A DNA stretch of 63,354 nt, taken from assembly GCA_947627765.1 (NCBI GenBank), contig CANQXA010000007.1, forward strand, positions 1-63,354, written 5' to 3'. This document shows, one piece after another, positions 53,071 to 61,546 of this stretch. A program made the translations under genes and the position numbers. The notes below the pieces were generated by a model that saw nothing but the letters and a program-made list of their open reading frames with translations, made no database searches and had not been told where the DNA came from. Source of the stretch: an uncultured Clostridia bacterium (GTDB lineage Bacteria; Bacillota; Clostridia; Christensenellales; Borkfalkiaceae). Every line of letters begins with the position of its first letter. Position 1 is the first letter of the stretch.

Positions 53071-54062
53071 TCAAGCTCGCAATCGACCTCGGAACGTCGG
53101 TCACGAAGATCTACCGCATCGGCAGCGGGATCGTACTCGCGGAGGCGACTTGTCTCACGCTCTCGAAGGAGACGGGCGAGATCCGCGCATACGGAAACGA
53201 CGCCAAGCGTCTTCTCGGGAAGACGGCGGAGGATACCCGCTTCGTCTTTCCCGTGGAGGAGGGGGAGATCGCCGACGAACCCCTTGCGGCGGCGCTCCTC
53301 TCTTACTTTTTGAAGAAAGTGGAAGCGGGACGGGGGCTCTTCCGCAGTGTGGAGGCGGTCTTCTGCCTGCCCTGCGGCGCTTCGGAGGAGATCCGCGAGC
53401 AGTATTACCGCGTCGCAAGGGACGCGAAGATCTCCCGCGTGAACTTCGTCGAAACGCCCTATTTGGTCGCCCTCGGGCAGGACGTGCCCCTCTCCGATTC
53501 CAACCCCGTCTTTGCCTTGGACATCGGCGCGGGCAAGACGTCTGCCGCCGTCTTTTCGCTCGACGGGATCATCGCGGGCTTTACCATCAACGTCGGCGGG
53601 AATATGATGGATACCCGCATCATCGACGCGGTCGCCGAGAAGTACGACCTCAAAATCGGTCCCCAGACGGCGGAAAAGCTCAAAAATACGGTGGGCAACC
53701 TCCTCGCGGCGGACAGCCAGAGCGTCATCGCCAACGGCAGGGACATCGATACGGGCCGTCCCCGCGCCGTCTCCGTCTATTCGGGGGACCTCGCCGATTC
53801 CCTGCGCTACTTCATGGATAAGATCGTGGAATACGCGGAGATCTTGCTCGCAAAACTGCCCGCGGAAGTCTCGGCGGCGATCTGCAAGAGCGGGATCTAC
53901 CTCTCGGGCGGCGTGACGGCGGTCGCGGGATTTTCCGAGTATATGACCGAAAAACTCCAGATGGAGCCCCATCTCGCGGGCGATCCGCAGACGGCGATCG
54001 TGCTCGGCGGGGGACGGGTCGTCGGCTCTCCCGCCCTGATGAAGAAACTTTGTATGGATTAA
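53067..54062 (+). CDS. MreB-like actin homologue
   Basis: 331 residues. Actin/Hsp70-fold ATPase with phosphate-1 AIDLGTSVTKIY, phosphate-2 FALDIGAGKTSAAVFSLDG, connect and adenosine motifs ending in IYLSGGVTAVAGFSEYM. FPVEEGEIAD matches the IRPLKDGVIAD region of MreB. It is more divergent than a standard MreB, and no mreC or mreD follows; the next gene is T-box-controlled pheS. Role in cell shape is likely from synteny with maf, but a divergent MreB paralogue with another task is possible. Confidence 0.75.
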   Translation: MIKLAIDLGTSVTKIYRIGSGIVLAEATCLTLSKETGEIRAYGNDAKRLLGKTAEDTRFVFPVEEGEIADEPLAAALLSYFLKKVEAGRGLFRSVEAVFCLPCGASEEIREQYYRVARDAKISRVNFVETPYLVALGQDVPLSDSNPVFALDIGAGKTSAAVFSLDGIIAGFTINVGGNMMDTRIIDAVAEKYDLKIGPQTAEKLKNTVGNLLAADSQSVIANGRDIDTGRPRAVSVYSGDLADSLRYFMDKIVEYAEILLAKLPAEVSAAICKSGIYLSGGVTAVAGFSEYMTEKLQMEPHLAGDPQTAIVLGGGRVVGSPALMKKLCMD

Positions 54063-54093
54063 CACCGCGCGGGAAAAAACCGCACGGAATCGT

Positions 54094-54122
54094 TTGACTT
54101 TCCGCGCAAAAAAGCGTATACT
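54094..54122 (+). promoter_or_regulatory. Promoter of pheST
   Basis: TTGACT (54094-54099), 17-bp spacer, TATACT (54117-54122). Confidence 0.8.
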
Positions 54123-54135
54123 GGATTCCGAAAGG

Positions 54136-54378
54136 CGATGAAGCGGAAGAGACGCGCCGCGTTGCCATCCCGCAGAGAGGGCTCCCGAGGCTGGGAGGAG
54201 CCTGCTGGCAAGGCGCGGTATTCCCCCGCGAGCCGCTTCTCCGAACAGAACTTCAAGAGAAGCCGCTTCCCGCGTTAAGGGGCAAGAGGCGCATACCATG
54301 TCCGCGACAGGTATGCGTGAAAGCAGGTGGTACCGCGTTTCATCACGCCCTGTGGACGATGTTCACGGGCGTTTTTTA
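54136..54378 (+). promoter_or_regulatory. T-box riboswitch (phenylalanine) of pheST
   Basis: Stem I closes with GAAGCGG (54140-54146) and CCGCTTC (54233-54239). Inside, CGCGCC and TTGCCA pair with TGGCAAGGCGCG, and the candidate specifier codon TTC (Phe) is at 54221-54223 on the 3' side. The T-box core GCAGGTGGTACCGCG is at 54323-54337, able to pair with the uncharged tRNA acceptor end. A terminator stem ACGCCC / GGGCGT (54345-54372) with six T residues follows. Uncharged tRNA-Phe would favour the antiterminator and switch on pheS and pheT. Confidence 0.93.
54345..54377 (+). terminator. T-box regulated terminator
   Basis: ACGCCC (54345-54350) and GGGCGT (54367-54372), inner TGTG/CAC pairing, then TTTTTT (54372-54377). 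It competes with the antiterminator formed by the T-box sequence. Confidence 0.85.
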
Positions 54379-54394
54379 TTTTAGGGAGGCCGTT

Positions 54395-55411
54395 ATGGAC
54401 GATACCGAAAAAATCATCTCCGAGGCTGAAACGGAGGCGCAGGAAGCCAAGTCTTCGCGCGCGCTCTACGAAGCCAAAATGAAGTTCCTCGGGCGGGCGG
54501 GAAAGGTCACCGCGCTCCTCCGCGGCATGAAGGACATCGCCGCCGAGCACCGTCCCGCATTCGGGAAGAAGGTCAACGAACTGCGCGAGCGGCTGGAAGA
54601 GCTCTTCGCCTCGCATGAGGAGAAGGTGAAGGCGCGCGAGCTCGCCGAAAAACTGCAAAGCGAGCAGATCGACGTCACCATGCCCGGGCGCAAAGAGGAG
54701 AAGGGGGCGCTCCATCCCATCACCCGCACGCGGCAGGAGCTCATCGAGATCTTCGCGGGCATGGGATTCGAGGTCTTCGAAGGGCCCGAGATCGAGAGCG
54801 AATACTACAACTTCACGGCGCTCAATACGCCCGCCGATCACCCCGCCCGCGATATGCAGGACACCTTTTATCTCTCGGACGGATTCCTCCTCCGCACGCA
54901 GACGAGCGCGGGGCAGATCCGTCTCATGGAGAAAAAGAAGCCGCCCATCAAGATGCTTTCGCCCGGCAGGGTGTTCCGTTCGGACGACGACGCCACCCAT
55001 TCCCCCATGTTCCATCAGATGGAGGGGCTCGTCGTAGACCGCGGCGTCACCCTGTGCGACCTCAAAGGAATGCTCGACGAATTCGCCCAAGTGATGTTCT
55101 CGGGCGAGAAGACGAGGCTCCGTCCCTCCTATTTCCCCTTCACCGAGCCCTCCGTCGAGGTGGACGTCAGCTGTTTCGCGTGCGGCGGCAAGGGCTGTTC
55201 CCTCTGCAAGGGGACGGGCTGGATCGAAGTCCTCGGCGCGGGCATGGTCAACCGCCATGTGCTCGAAAACTGCGGCGTCGATCCCGACCTTTACAGCGGT
55301 TTCGCATTCGGCATGGGCATCGAACGCATCGCGATGCTCAAATACGGCATCGACCACATCCGTCTCTTCACCGAGAACGATGTGAGATTTTTGGAGCAGT
55401 TCAAAAACTGA
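54395..55411 (+). CDS. pheS: Phenylalanine--tRNA ligase alpha subunit
   Basis: 338 residues from the ATG at 54395 (GGGAGG upstream). An in-frame upstream start would lie inside the T-box and is rejected. N-terminal coiled coil (about 1-85), then class II core: [21 protein letters not shown], the variable-loop [24 protein letters not shown] (motif 2), and [17 protein letters not shown] (motif 3). A [16 protein letters not shown] cysteine cluster lies before motif 3. Forms the alpha2beta2 enzyme with PheT. Confidence 0.97.
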   Translation: MDDTEKIISEAETEAQEAKSSRALYEAKMKFLGRAGKVTALLRGMKDIAAEHRPAFGKKVNELRERLEELFASHEEKVKARELAEKLQSEQIDVTMPGRKEEKGALHPITRTRQELIEIFAGMGFEVFEGPEIESEYYNFTALNTPADHPARDMQDTFYLSDGFLLRTQTSAGQIRLMEKKKPPIKMLSPGRVFRSDDDATHSPMFHQMEGLVVDRGVTLCDLKGMLDEFAQVMFSGEKTRLRPSYFPFTEPSVEVDVSCFACGGKGCSLCKGTGWIEVLGAGMVNRHVLENCGVDPDLYSGFAFGMGIERIAMLKYGIDHIRLFTENDVRFLEQFKN

Positions 55412-55423
55412 GGGAGGCAACGG

Positions 55424-57832
55424 ATGAAAATTCCCTTTTCGTGGTTAAAAGAATATGTGGATACGGACTTGACGCCCAAAGAGATCGAAGAGAAGCTCTT
55501 CTCCTGCGGATTCGAAGTGGAGGAGCTCGTCTACCTCGGGAAAGACGTCGAAAACGTCGTAACAGGCAAGATCGTCCGCTGTGAAAAACATCCCGACGCG
55601 GACAGGCTCACCGTCTGTACGGTCGATTGCGGCGGGTACGGCACGAAGCAGATCGTCACCGCGGCGACCAATGTGTTCGAGGGCGCGACCGTACCTTGCG
55701 CGCTCGACGGGGCGACCGTCAAAGAAGAGGGCGGAAGCCGCAAGATCAAGACGGGCAAGCTCAGAGGCGTCACGAGCGAGGGGATGTTCTGCTCGGGCGA
55801 AGAGCTCGGGATCACGGACGATTTTTACGACGGCGCGGAGGTCAACGGCATCCTCATCTTGGACATGGGTACCCCGCTCGGCGTCGACATCCGTCCTATC
55901 GTCGGCATCGACGACTATATTTTCGACATCGCCGTCACCGCCAACCGCCCCGACTGTATGAGCGTTTACGGTATTGCGCGCGAGGTCGCCGCCGTCCTCA
56001 AACGGCCCTTGAAGCACCTCGTCGAGACGTGGTTCCATCCCGTTCCCACCGATGTGAAGTTCTCCGTCGAAGTGAAAGATCCCAAGCTCTGCCCCCTCTA
56101 TGTGGGGACCTATGTGAAGGACGTGAAGATCGGCGTCTCCCCGCGTTGGATGCGCCGCCGTCTCGCCCTCATGGGGCTCAGGTCGGTGAACAACATCGTT
56201 GACGTCACCAACTATGTGCTCCTCGAAGTGGGGCAGCCCATGCACGCCTTCGACAGGAAATTTTTGCGCGGGGACAAGATCGTCGTCCGCCGTGCCGAAG
56301 AGGGGGAGAAGATCGTAACGCTCGACGAAAAGGAGTTTACGCTCACTCCCGACAACCTTCTCATCTGCGACGGGGAGCGTCCCGTTGCGCTCGCGGGCAT
56401 CATGGGCGGGCTCAACAGCGAGATCAAGGAGGAGACTTCGGAGGTATTTTTGGAGGCGGCGGTCTTCGCCCGCGACAGCGTGAGAAAGACTTCCCGCGCC
56501 TTGGGGCAGAGGAGCGATTCCTCCGCCCGCTTCGAAAAGGGCGTGTATGAGATCTTCCCGTGGATGGCGATGACGCGCGCTTTGATCCTCATCGAGGAGC
56601 TCGGCTGCGGCACGCCCACGAAGTGCACCGCCGTCGGCAATCTCAACAGTCCCTCCGAATACGGCGGGATCGCGCCCAAGATGATCGAAACGACCTACGA
56701 TCAGATCGACGGCCTGCTCGGGATCCACGTCCCGAAGGAGGAGATCTACGACATTTTGAAGCGTTTGAACTTCGGCGTTACGGACATGGGTGCCTCGTTT
56801 TCCGTGAGCGTCCCCCTCGAGCGGGGTGACATCGACGGCTGGCCCGACATCGCGGAAGAGGTGATCAGGATGTACGGGTACGACCACATCGTGCCCACTT
56901 TCCTCGAACGGGCGACGGTCACCCGCGGCGGCCTCACCGAAGCGCAGAAGCTCGAGCTTCATTTGAAGGAGACCCTCGTGGGAGAGGGCTATTTCGAGGC
57001 GTGCGGCTATTCCTTTTATTCGCCCAAGGATCTCGACCTTCTCCGCCTTCCCGAAGACGACGAAGCGCGCAAGGCGATCGTCATCAAGAATCCCATCGGG
57101 GAAGACCTCTCCGTGATGCGCACGGTCCTTGCGCCCACGATGATCGCAAACGTCGTACGAAACGTCCGCCGCGGAAACGAGAGCGGAAAGCTCTTTGAGC
57201 TCGCCAGCACATACCATGCCCAAAGTCTACCCCTCACGGAGCTGCCCGAAGAGCATAAATTCGTCTCCATCGGGCTGTGGGGGGAGGGCGATTTCTTCAC
57301 CCTCAAGGGAGCGGTTGAAGCGGTGGGGGAGGCGTTCGGCGCGAAATTCTCGTATGCCCGCGGCACACTGCCCTTCCTGCACCCCGGCGCCACGGCGGAA
57401 GTCTTCCTCGGCGAAAAGAAGATCGGCTGGATCGGCGAATTGCACCCGTCGATCTCCGAGTCGCTCGCCCTCGAGCGGAAGGCCTTTCTCGCCGAACTCG
57501 ATTACGAGGCGATCGCGGCGGTCTACCGCCCTTTGGCGTACCGTCCGCTTCCCAAATTTCCCGAAGTCTCGCGCGACATCGCCGTCGTCGTGGACGAAGG
57601 GATCACCTGCGCGCAGGTCGAAACGTGTATTCTGCACGCCTGCAAAGCGGCGGTGAAGGCGGAACTTTTCGACGTCTACCGCGATGACAGGTTGGGCGCG
57701 GGCAAAAAGAGCATGGCGTTCCGTGTGACCTTCCGCTCCGAGGACCGCGCGCTCACCCCCGAGACCGTGGACGGCTATTTCAAGAAAGCGGTCAACAATT
57801 TGAAGCACAACTTGGGCGGGGAACTGAGATAG
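55424..57832 (+). CDS. pheT: Phenylalanine--tRNA ligase beta subunit
   Basis: 802 residues, usual length. Domain order: N-terminal tRNA-binding EMAP-like domain (VVTGKIVRCEKHPDADRLTVC, about 40-150), B3/B4 editing domain in the middle (about 210-390), B5 (about 400-470), catalytic-like core (about 490-690), and C-terminal FDX-ACB anticodon domain (KFPEVSRDIAVVVDEG, about 710-800). Follows pheS by 12 bases with GGGAGG. Confidence 0.97.
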   Translation: MKIPFSWLKEYVDTDLTPKEIEEKLFSCGFEVEELVYLGKDVENVVTGKIVRCEKHPDADRLTVCTVDCGGYGTKQIVTAATNVFEGATVPCALDGATVKEEGGSRKIKTGKLRGVTSEGMFCSGEELGITDDFYDGAEVNGILILDMGTPLGVDIRPIVGIDDYIFDIAVTANRPDCMSVYGIAREVAAVLKRPLKHLVETWFHPVPTDVKFSVEVKDPKLCPLYVGTYVKDVKIGVSPRWMRRRLALMGLRSVNNIVDVTNYVLLEVGQPMHAFDRKFLRGDKIVVRRAEEGEKIVTLDEKEFTLTPDNLLICDGERPVALAGIMGGLNSEIKEETSEVFLEAAVFARDSVRKTSRALGQRSDSSARFEKGVYEIFPWMAMTRALILIEELGCGTPTKCTAVGNLNSPSEYGGIAPKMIETTYDQIDGLLGIHVPKEEIYDILKRLNFGVTDMGASFSVSVPLERGDIDGWPDIAEEVIRMYGYDHIVPTFLERATVTRGGLTEAQKLELHLKETLVGEGYFEACGYSFYSPKDLDLLRLPEDDEARKAIVIKNPIGEDLSVMRTVLAPTMIANVVRNVRRGNESGKLFELASTYHAQSLPLTELPEEHKFVSIGLWGEGDFFTLKGAVEAVGEAFGAKFSYARGTLPFLHPGATAEVFLGEKKIGWIGELHPSISESLALERKAFLAELDYEAIAAVYRPLAYRPLPKFPEVSRDIAVVVDEGITCAQVETCILHACKAAVKAELFDVYRDDRLGAGKKSMAFRVTFRSEDRALTPETVDGYFKKAVNNLKHNLGGELR

Positions 57833-57838
57833 TTCCTC

Positions 57839-57889
57839 GGCTCCGACAACCGAAAGAAAGAGGACTTCCGCGCGGAGCCCTCTTTTTTT
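57839..57889 (+). terminator. Terminator after pheT
   Basis: GGCTCCG (57839-57845) pairs with CGGAGCC (57873-57879), with an alternative inner GAGG/CCTC hairpin, then seven T residues (57883-57889). Confidence 0.75.
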
Positions 57890-57919
57890 GCGCCGATCAT
57901 TTTATCCGATCACGACCGA

Positions 57920-58522
57920 TCATTCTAACTGGTCGCAATACATATTGTAATACTTATAGAAGGTGGTGCGTTTCAAGTGCGTGCGCGCGAGCGCCTCTTC
58001 GAGCGTGATCTCCCCGCACAGCCGCCGTCTGCACACCTCTTCCAACCCCTTCGGGAGCTTCGTCTCGGGACGCCCGAACTTTACCCCCTTCGCCTTTGCG
58101 AGTTTGATCCCTTCCGATTGCCGTTCGCGGATGTTCGTCCGCTCGTTCTCCGCCACGAACGAGAGAATTTGCAGGACCAGATCGGCGATGAATTTGCCCA
58201 TCAGCCCGTCTTCGCGGGCGCGCGTATCCAAAAGGTCCATGTCGAGCACCAAGATATCGCACTTCGCCGTCTTCGTGATGTACGCCCACTCCTCGAGGAT
58301 CATGGAATAGTCGCGCCCCAAGCGGTCGATGGACTTGATCACGATCAGATCGCCCTCTTTCAGCCGCTTTCGAAGCCGCAAATAGCTCGTCCGTTCGAAA
58401 TTTTTTCCGCTCTCTTTGTCGCGGTAGATGCTCTTCTCATCGATCCCGAAATTTCGCAATTCAGTGAGTTGTCGGTCCAAATTTTGTCCCTTCGAAGAGA
58501 CTCTCGCGTAGCCGTAAGTCAT
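57920..58522 (-). CDS. Small serine recombinase (resolvase/invertase family)
   Basis: 200 residues. N-terminal resolvase domain with the catalytic Ser in YGYARVSSKGQNLDRQ, then IVIKSIDRLGRD and VAENERTNIRERQSEGI with the conserved arginines, and a C-terminal helix-turn-helix (LEEALARTHLKRTTFYKYY). Strong GGAGG six bases before the ATG. It is alone: no transposase or phage genes are near. Two palindromes lie directly upstream (58546-58571 and 58591-58610) and may be its binding or crossover sites. It sits between the terminators of pheT and the phosphohexomutase gene. Confidence 0.88.
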   Translation of the reverse strand: MTYGYARVSSKGQNLDRQLTELRNFGIDEKSIYRDKESGKNFERTSYLRLRKRLKEGDLIVIKSIDRLGRDYSMILEEWAYITKTAKCDILVLDMDLLDTRAREDGLMGKFIADLVLQILSFVAENERTNIRERQSEGIKLAKAKGVKFGRPETKLPKGLEEVCRRRLCGEITLEEALARTHLKRTTFYKYYNMYCDQLE

Positions 58523-58545
58523 GCCGTACCTCCAAAAATTAAAAA

Positions 58546-58571
58546 AGATTAGTGAATAACTACACTAATCT
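58546..58571. repeat. Inverted repeat upstream of the recombinase
   Basis: Perfect 9-bp arms AGATTAGTG (58546-58554) and CACTAATCT (58563-58571) separated by 8 bases, 24 bases before the recombinase start. Size and spacing fit a dimeric binding site. Confidence 0.8.
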
Positions 58572-58590
58572 CTATTTTTCCATATTTTTC

Positions 58591-58610
58591 CGAAAAAGTA
58601 TACTTTTTCG
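58591..58610. repeat. Perfect 20-bp palindrome near the recombinase
   Basis: CGAAAAAGTA directly abuts its reverse complement TACTTTTTCG with no spacer. It contains TATACT on the minus strand, which could also act as a -10. Confidence 0.85.
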
Positions 58611-58751
58611 TACGCCCCTATTTTAGCTCAAAAAATTAGAATCGGGTACAAAATACGACGCGGCTTTCAAGTCTTTGCGGCGGGGATTTTCCGCCTTGAA
58701 CGGGCGAAAAGACGATCTTTTCGCGCATTTGATCGAATTTCTTTCTGAGAC

Positions 58752-58783
58752 AAAAAAAATCGGGAGGACCGAAGTCCTCCCGA
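58752..58783 (-). terminator. Terminator of the phosphohexomutase operon
   Basis: Perfect 10-bp stem TCGGGAGGAC / GTCCTCCCGA with tetraloop CGAA on the plus strand (TTCG on the transcript), then eight T residues on the minus strand. Confidence 0.93.
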
Positions 58784-58804
58784 AGAGAAACGATGAAAGT
58801 CCGC

Positions 58805-60526
58805 TCAGCGGTTGAGGCTTGCGAGCAGGGCCTTGACGTCCTTCGCGACTTCCGCGACTTTGGCATTCGCCGCGGTTTCGTCCTTCGCCTTCACGGAGAA
58901 GTAGATCTTCAGCTTGGGCTCGGTCCCCGAAGGGCGGACGCAGACGAAACTGCCCCCCTGCAATTCGTAGTAGACGCAGTTGCACTTGGGGATGTTGAGC
59001 GGGGCGGTCTTCCCGTCCTTGGTGCGGCGGACGTCGGCGGAATAGTCGCGCACCGCCTCCACTTCCATGCCGCCGAGACGGTCCACCGGGACCGTTTTCA
59101 GCGCGTCCACGACGGCGTTCATCTCCTTCATCGCGTTGAGGCCCTTGTATTGGACGGAGATGTTCTGATCGAGGACGAACCCGTATTTTTCGTAGATCTC
59201 CATGAGCCTGCCGTAGACCGTCTTGCCGATGTCGGTGTAGTAGCAGACCATCTCCGCACAGAGCATCGAGGCGACGACGGCGTCCTTATCGCGGGCATGG
59301 GTGCCGCGGAGATAGCCGCAGCTCTCTTCGAATCCGAAGACGAAGGTGTGCGAACCGTCCGCTTCCCACTCCTTGATCTTTTCGCCGATGAACTTGAATC
59401 CGACGGGCGTTTCAAAGAGCGCGACGCCGAACTCCTCGCAGATCAGCTTCGCCATCCCCGTCGAGACAAAGGACTTGACGACGGCGGCGTTGGCGGGAAG
59501 GGCGTTCTCCTCTTTGAGGCGGGTGAGGATGTAATCCAAGAGCAAGATGCCAACTTGGTTGCCCGAGAGGGCGAGGAATTCGCCCGCGCCGTTCTTGACG
59601 GCGACGCCGAGACGGTCGGAATCGGGGTCGGTGCCGAAGACGACGTCGGCGTGGATCTCGTTCGCGAGCGCAATGCCCATCGAAAGGGTCTCTTTGAACT
59701 CGGGATTGGGTACGGCGACGGTGGAGAAATCGGGATCTTCGGCGACCTGCGCTTCGACGACGTTCACATGGATGCCGAGCTTCTTCAAAATGGTCGTAAC
59801 GGGAACGAAGCCCGAGCCGTGGACGGGGGTGTAGACGAGTTTGAGGTCTTTCCCGCACCGCGCGACCGACTCTTTGGACAGGGTGAGCTTGGCGAGTTCG
59901 CTGATGTAAGCCTCGTCCACTTGGGCTGGAACGGGCACGATCAGCGGGCTTTCGCCGTCGCCCGTCACCGAGAGATAGTCGGTGATACGGCCGATGAAGT
60001 CTACGACGATCGCGGTCGCTTCGGGAGACATCTGGGCACCGTCTTCGCCGTAAACCTTATATCCGTTGTATTCCTTGGGATTGTGGGAGGCGGTGATCAT
60101 GATGCCCGCGGCGGCATGGAGATAGCGCACGGCAAACGAGAGCATGGGGACGGGATGCACTTTGGAGAAGAGATACGCCTTTACGCCGTTCTTTGCCAAA
60201 ACGCCCGCCGCCGTCTCCGCAAAGAGACGGGAGCACCTGCGCGTATCGTAGGAGATCACGACGCCCCGCTCCATCGCGGCGCCGCCGAGCGTTTTGATGT
60301 ACTCCGCAAGCCCCTGCGTGGCGCGGCGCACGGTATAGACGTTCATCATGTTGACGCCGCACCCGATGATGCCGCGCATTCCCGCCGTCCCGAATTCAAG
60401 TTCGCCGCCGAAGCGATATTCCCGCTCCGTCTCGTCGGTCACAGCTTCCAGTTCCGCCCGGTCCGCCTCGGCAAGACGGGCGTCCCCCTTCCAGCTCTCA
60501 TAGAGCTCCCGATAACCCATATTCAT
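58805..60526 (-). CDS. Phosphoglucomutase/phosphomannomutase
   Basis: 573 residues, the length of Gram-positive PgcA-type enzymes. Interconverts hexose-1-phosphate and hexose-6-phosphate through a phosphoserine. Motifs in order: FGTAGMRG, catalytic Ser in MITASHNPKEYNGYK, metal loop VVFGTDPDSDRLG, sugar-binding FGFEESCGYL, and phosphate-binding RPSGTEPKLKIYF. Two ATGs are possible: the first (60526) is only three bases from GGAGG, the second (60520) is nine bases away and may be the real start. Probably last in an operon with two membrane proteins. Confidence 0.93.
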   Translation of the reverse strand: MNMGYRELYESWKGDARLAEADRAELEAVTDETEREYRFGGELEFGTAGMRGIIGCGVNMMNVYTVRRATQGLAEYIKTLGGAAMERGVVISYDTRRCSRLFAETAAGVLAKNGVKAYLFSKVHPVPMLSFAVRYLHAAAGIMITASHNPKEYNGYKVYGEDGAQMSPEATAIVVDFIGRITDYLSVTGDGESPLIVPVPAQVDEAYISELAKLTLSKESVARCGKDLKLVYTPVHGSGFVPVTTILKKLGIHVNVVEAQVAEDPDFSTVAVPNPEFKETLSMGIALANEIHADVVFGTDPDSDRLGVAVKNGAGEFLALSGNQVGILLLDYILTRLKEENALPANAAVVKSFVSTGMAKLICEEFGVALFETPVGFKFIGEKIKEWEADGSHTFVFGFEESCGYLRGTHARDKDAVVASMLCAEMVCYYTDIGKTVYGRLMEIYEKYGFVLDQNISVQYKGLNAMKEMNAVVDALKTVPVDRLGGMEVEAVRDYSADVRRTKDGKTAPLNIPKCNCVYYELQGGSFVCVRPSGTEPKLKIYFSVKAKDETAANAKVAEVAKDVKALLASLNR

Positions 60527-60567
60527 TCTCCTCCGATATTTATGTGCGCCGTGCGGCGCGCAAGATT

Positions 60568-61545
60568 TTACAGATCCGTCTTCTCGGGCTTGGGGTCGTC
60601 TTCCCCGCCCGCGATGGTATTTTTATCGACGAAATACTTCTTTCCCGCCGTCTCGTAGTAATCTACGAACTGCATCACGAGGAAGAAGAGATAGCTCGTG
60701 GGAATGGTCAAAATGAGCCCGCTTCCCACCGTAAAGAGCGCAAACCCCACGTTGACGAAGACGACGAGGTAGCACGCGACGACGAACATCGCGAGCCGCT
60801 TCCAAAATCCCTTTCCGCAGTGGCGGAGGGAGAGACGCAGTCCCGCCGTGACCGATTTCCCGTCCGCGATCATGGAGGGCATCCACGAGCTGATGAGGGT
60901 CAGTTTGAGCGCTTGCATACAGATGATGGCGGCAAGGGTCAAAGCGATGGCGAGAAGGACGGAAGCGCCCCCCCATGTCGGAAGGAGGGAGGGGATAAAG
61001 AAGAAAAACAGCCAGCTCGCGAGCAGGGAGAGCACGTCGTATAGAAAGCTCAGCGGAACGTAGAGCACATGGTAGAGCGCGGCTTTGCCGATGTTTTTGA
61101 AATAGGCGGAGGCGAATCTCGTCCGCGCATAGACGCTCATCCTGTCGTTTACGGTGCTCGCGATCGCAAAGAGGGCGATCCCGTTGACGAAGCGTTGGAG
61201 GATGTACATCAAAACCACGCCGATGAGGGAGCCGATGATGGAATCGAGATGGGTGCCGAGCATATGCACGAACGCCGTCAGCGCCTCGTGGAAATCGGTG
61301 CGGAAGTTTTGAAGATCGGCGGCTTCTCCTCCCGAGAAGACCGAAAAGACGGTGCGGAAGAAGCTCCCGAGAAGCTCTTTGAGCCGCGCGAGTTCGGCGC
61401 TCTTCAAAATGACCGCCAGCCCCAGCCTCAGGATGACAAACATCAGACTGAAGAAAATGATCCCCGAGATCAGACGGTAGAGGACCAGCTTAAACGTGCT
61501 TGTGAATTGGTCGGCAGTGAGCCCGACCGTTCGTCTGAATCGCAT
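60568..61545 (-). CDS. Polytopic membrane protein, unknown function
   Basis: 325 residues from the ATG at 61545, one base after the stop of the upstream gene; longer versions overlap that gene. About six membrane helices, with a ~75-residue soluble part between the first helix and the rest. Conserved-looking LRLSLRHCGKGFWKRL lies near the last helices. C-terminal tail charged. No family recognised. The tight spacing with the gene at 62368 suggests that the two proteins work together. Confidence 0.7.
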   Translation of the reverse strand: MRFRRTVGLTADQFTSTFKLVLYRLISGIIFFSLMFVILRLGLAVILKSAELARLKELLGSFFRTVFSVFSGGEAADLQNFRTDFHEALTAFVHMLGTHLDSIIGSLIGVVLMYILQRFVNGIALFAIASTVNDRMSVYARTRFASAYFKNIGKAALYHVLYVPLSFLYDVLSLLASWLFFFFIPSLLPTWGGASVLLAIALTLAAIICMQALKLTLISSWMPSMIADGKSVTAGLRLSLRHCGKGFWKRLAMFVVACYLVVFVNVGFALFTVGSGLILTIPTSYLFFLVMQFVDYYETAGKKYFVDKNTIAGGEDDPKPEKTDL

Positions 61546-61546
61546 A

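Noticed and set aside
54317-54394. Longer pheS start
   Set aside because: It lies inside the T-box antiterminator and terminator; the ATG at 54395 has GGGAGG.
57920-58522. Prophage or integrative element based on the serine recombinase
   Set aside because: No other phage, plasmid or conjugation genes and no att-like direct repeats were seen nearby.
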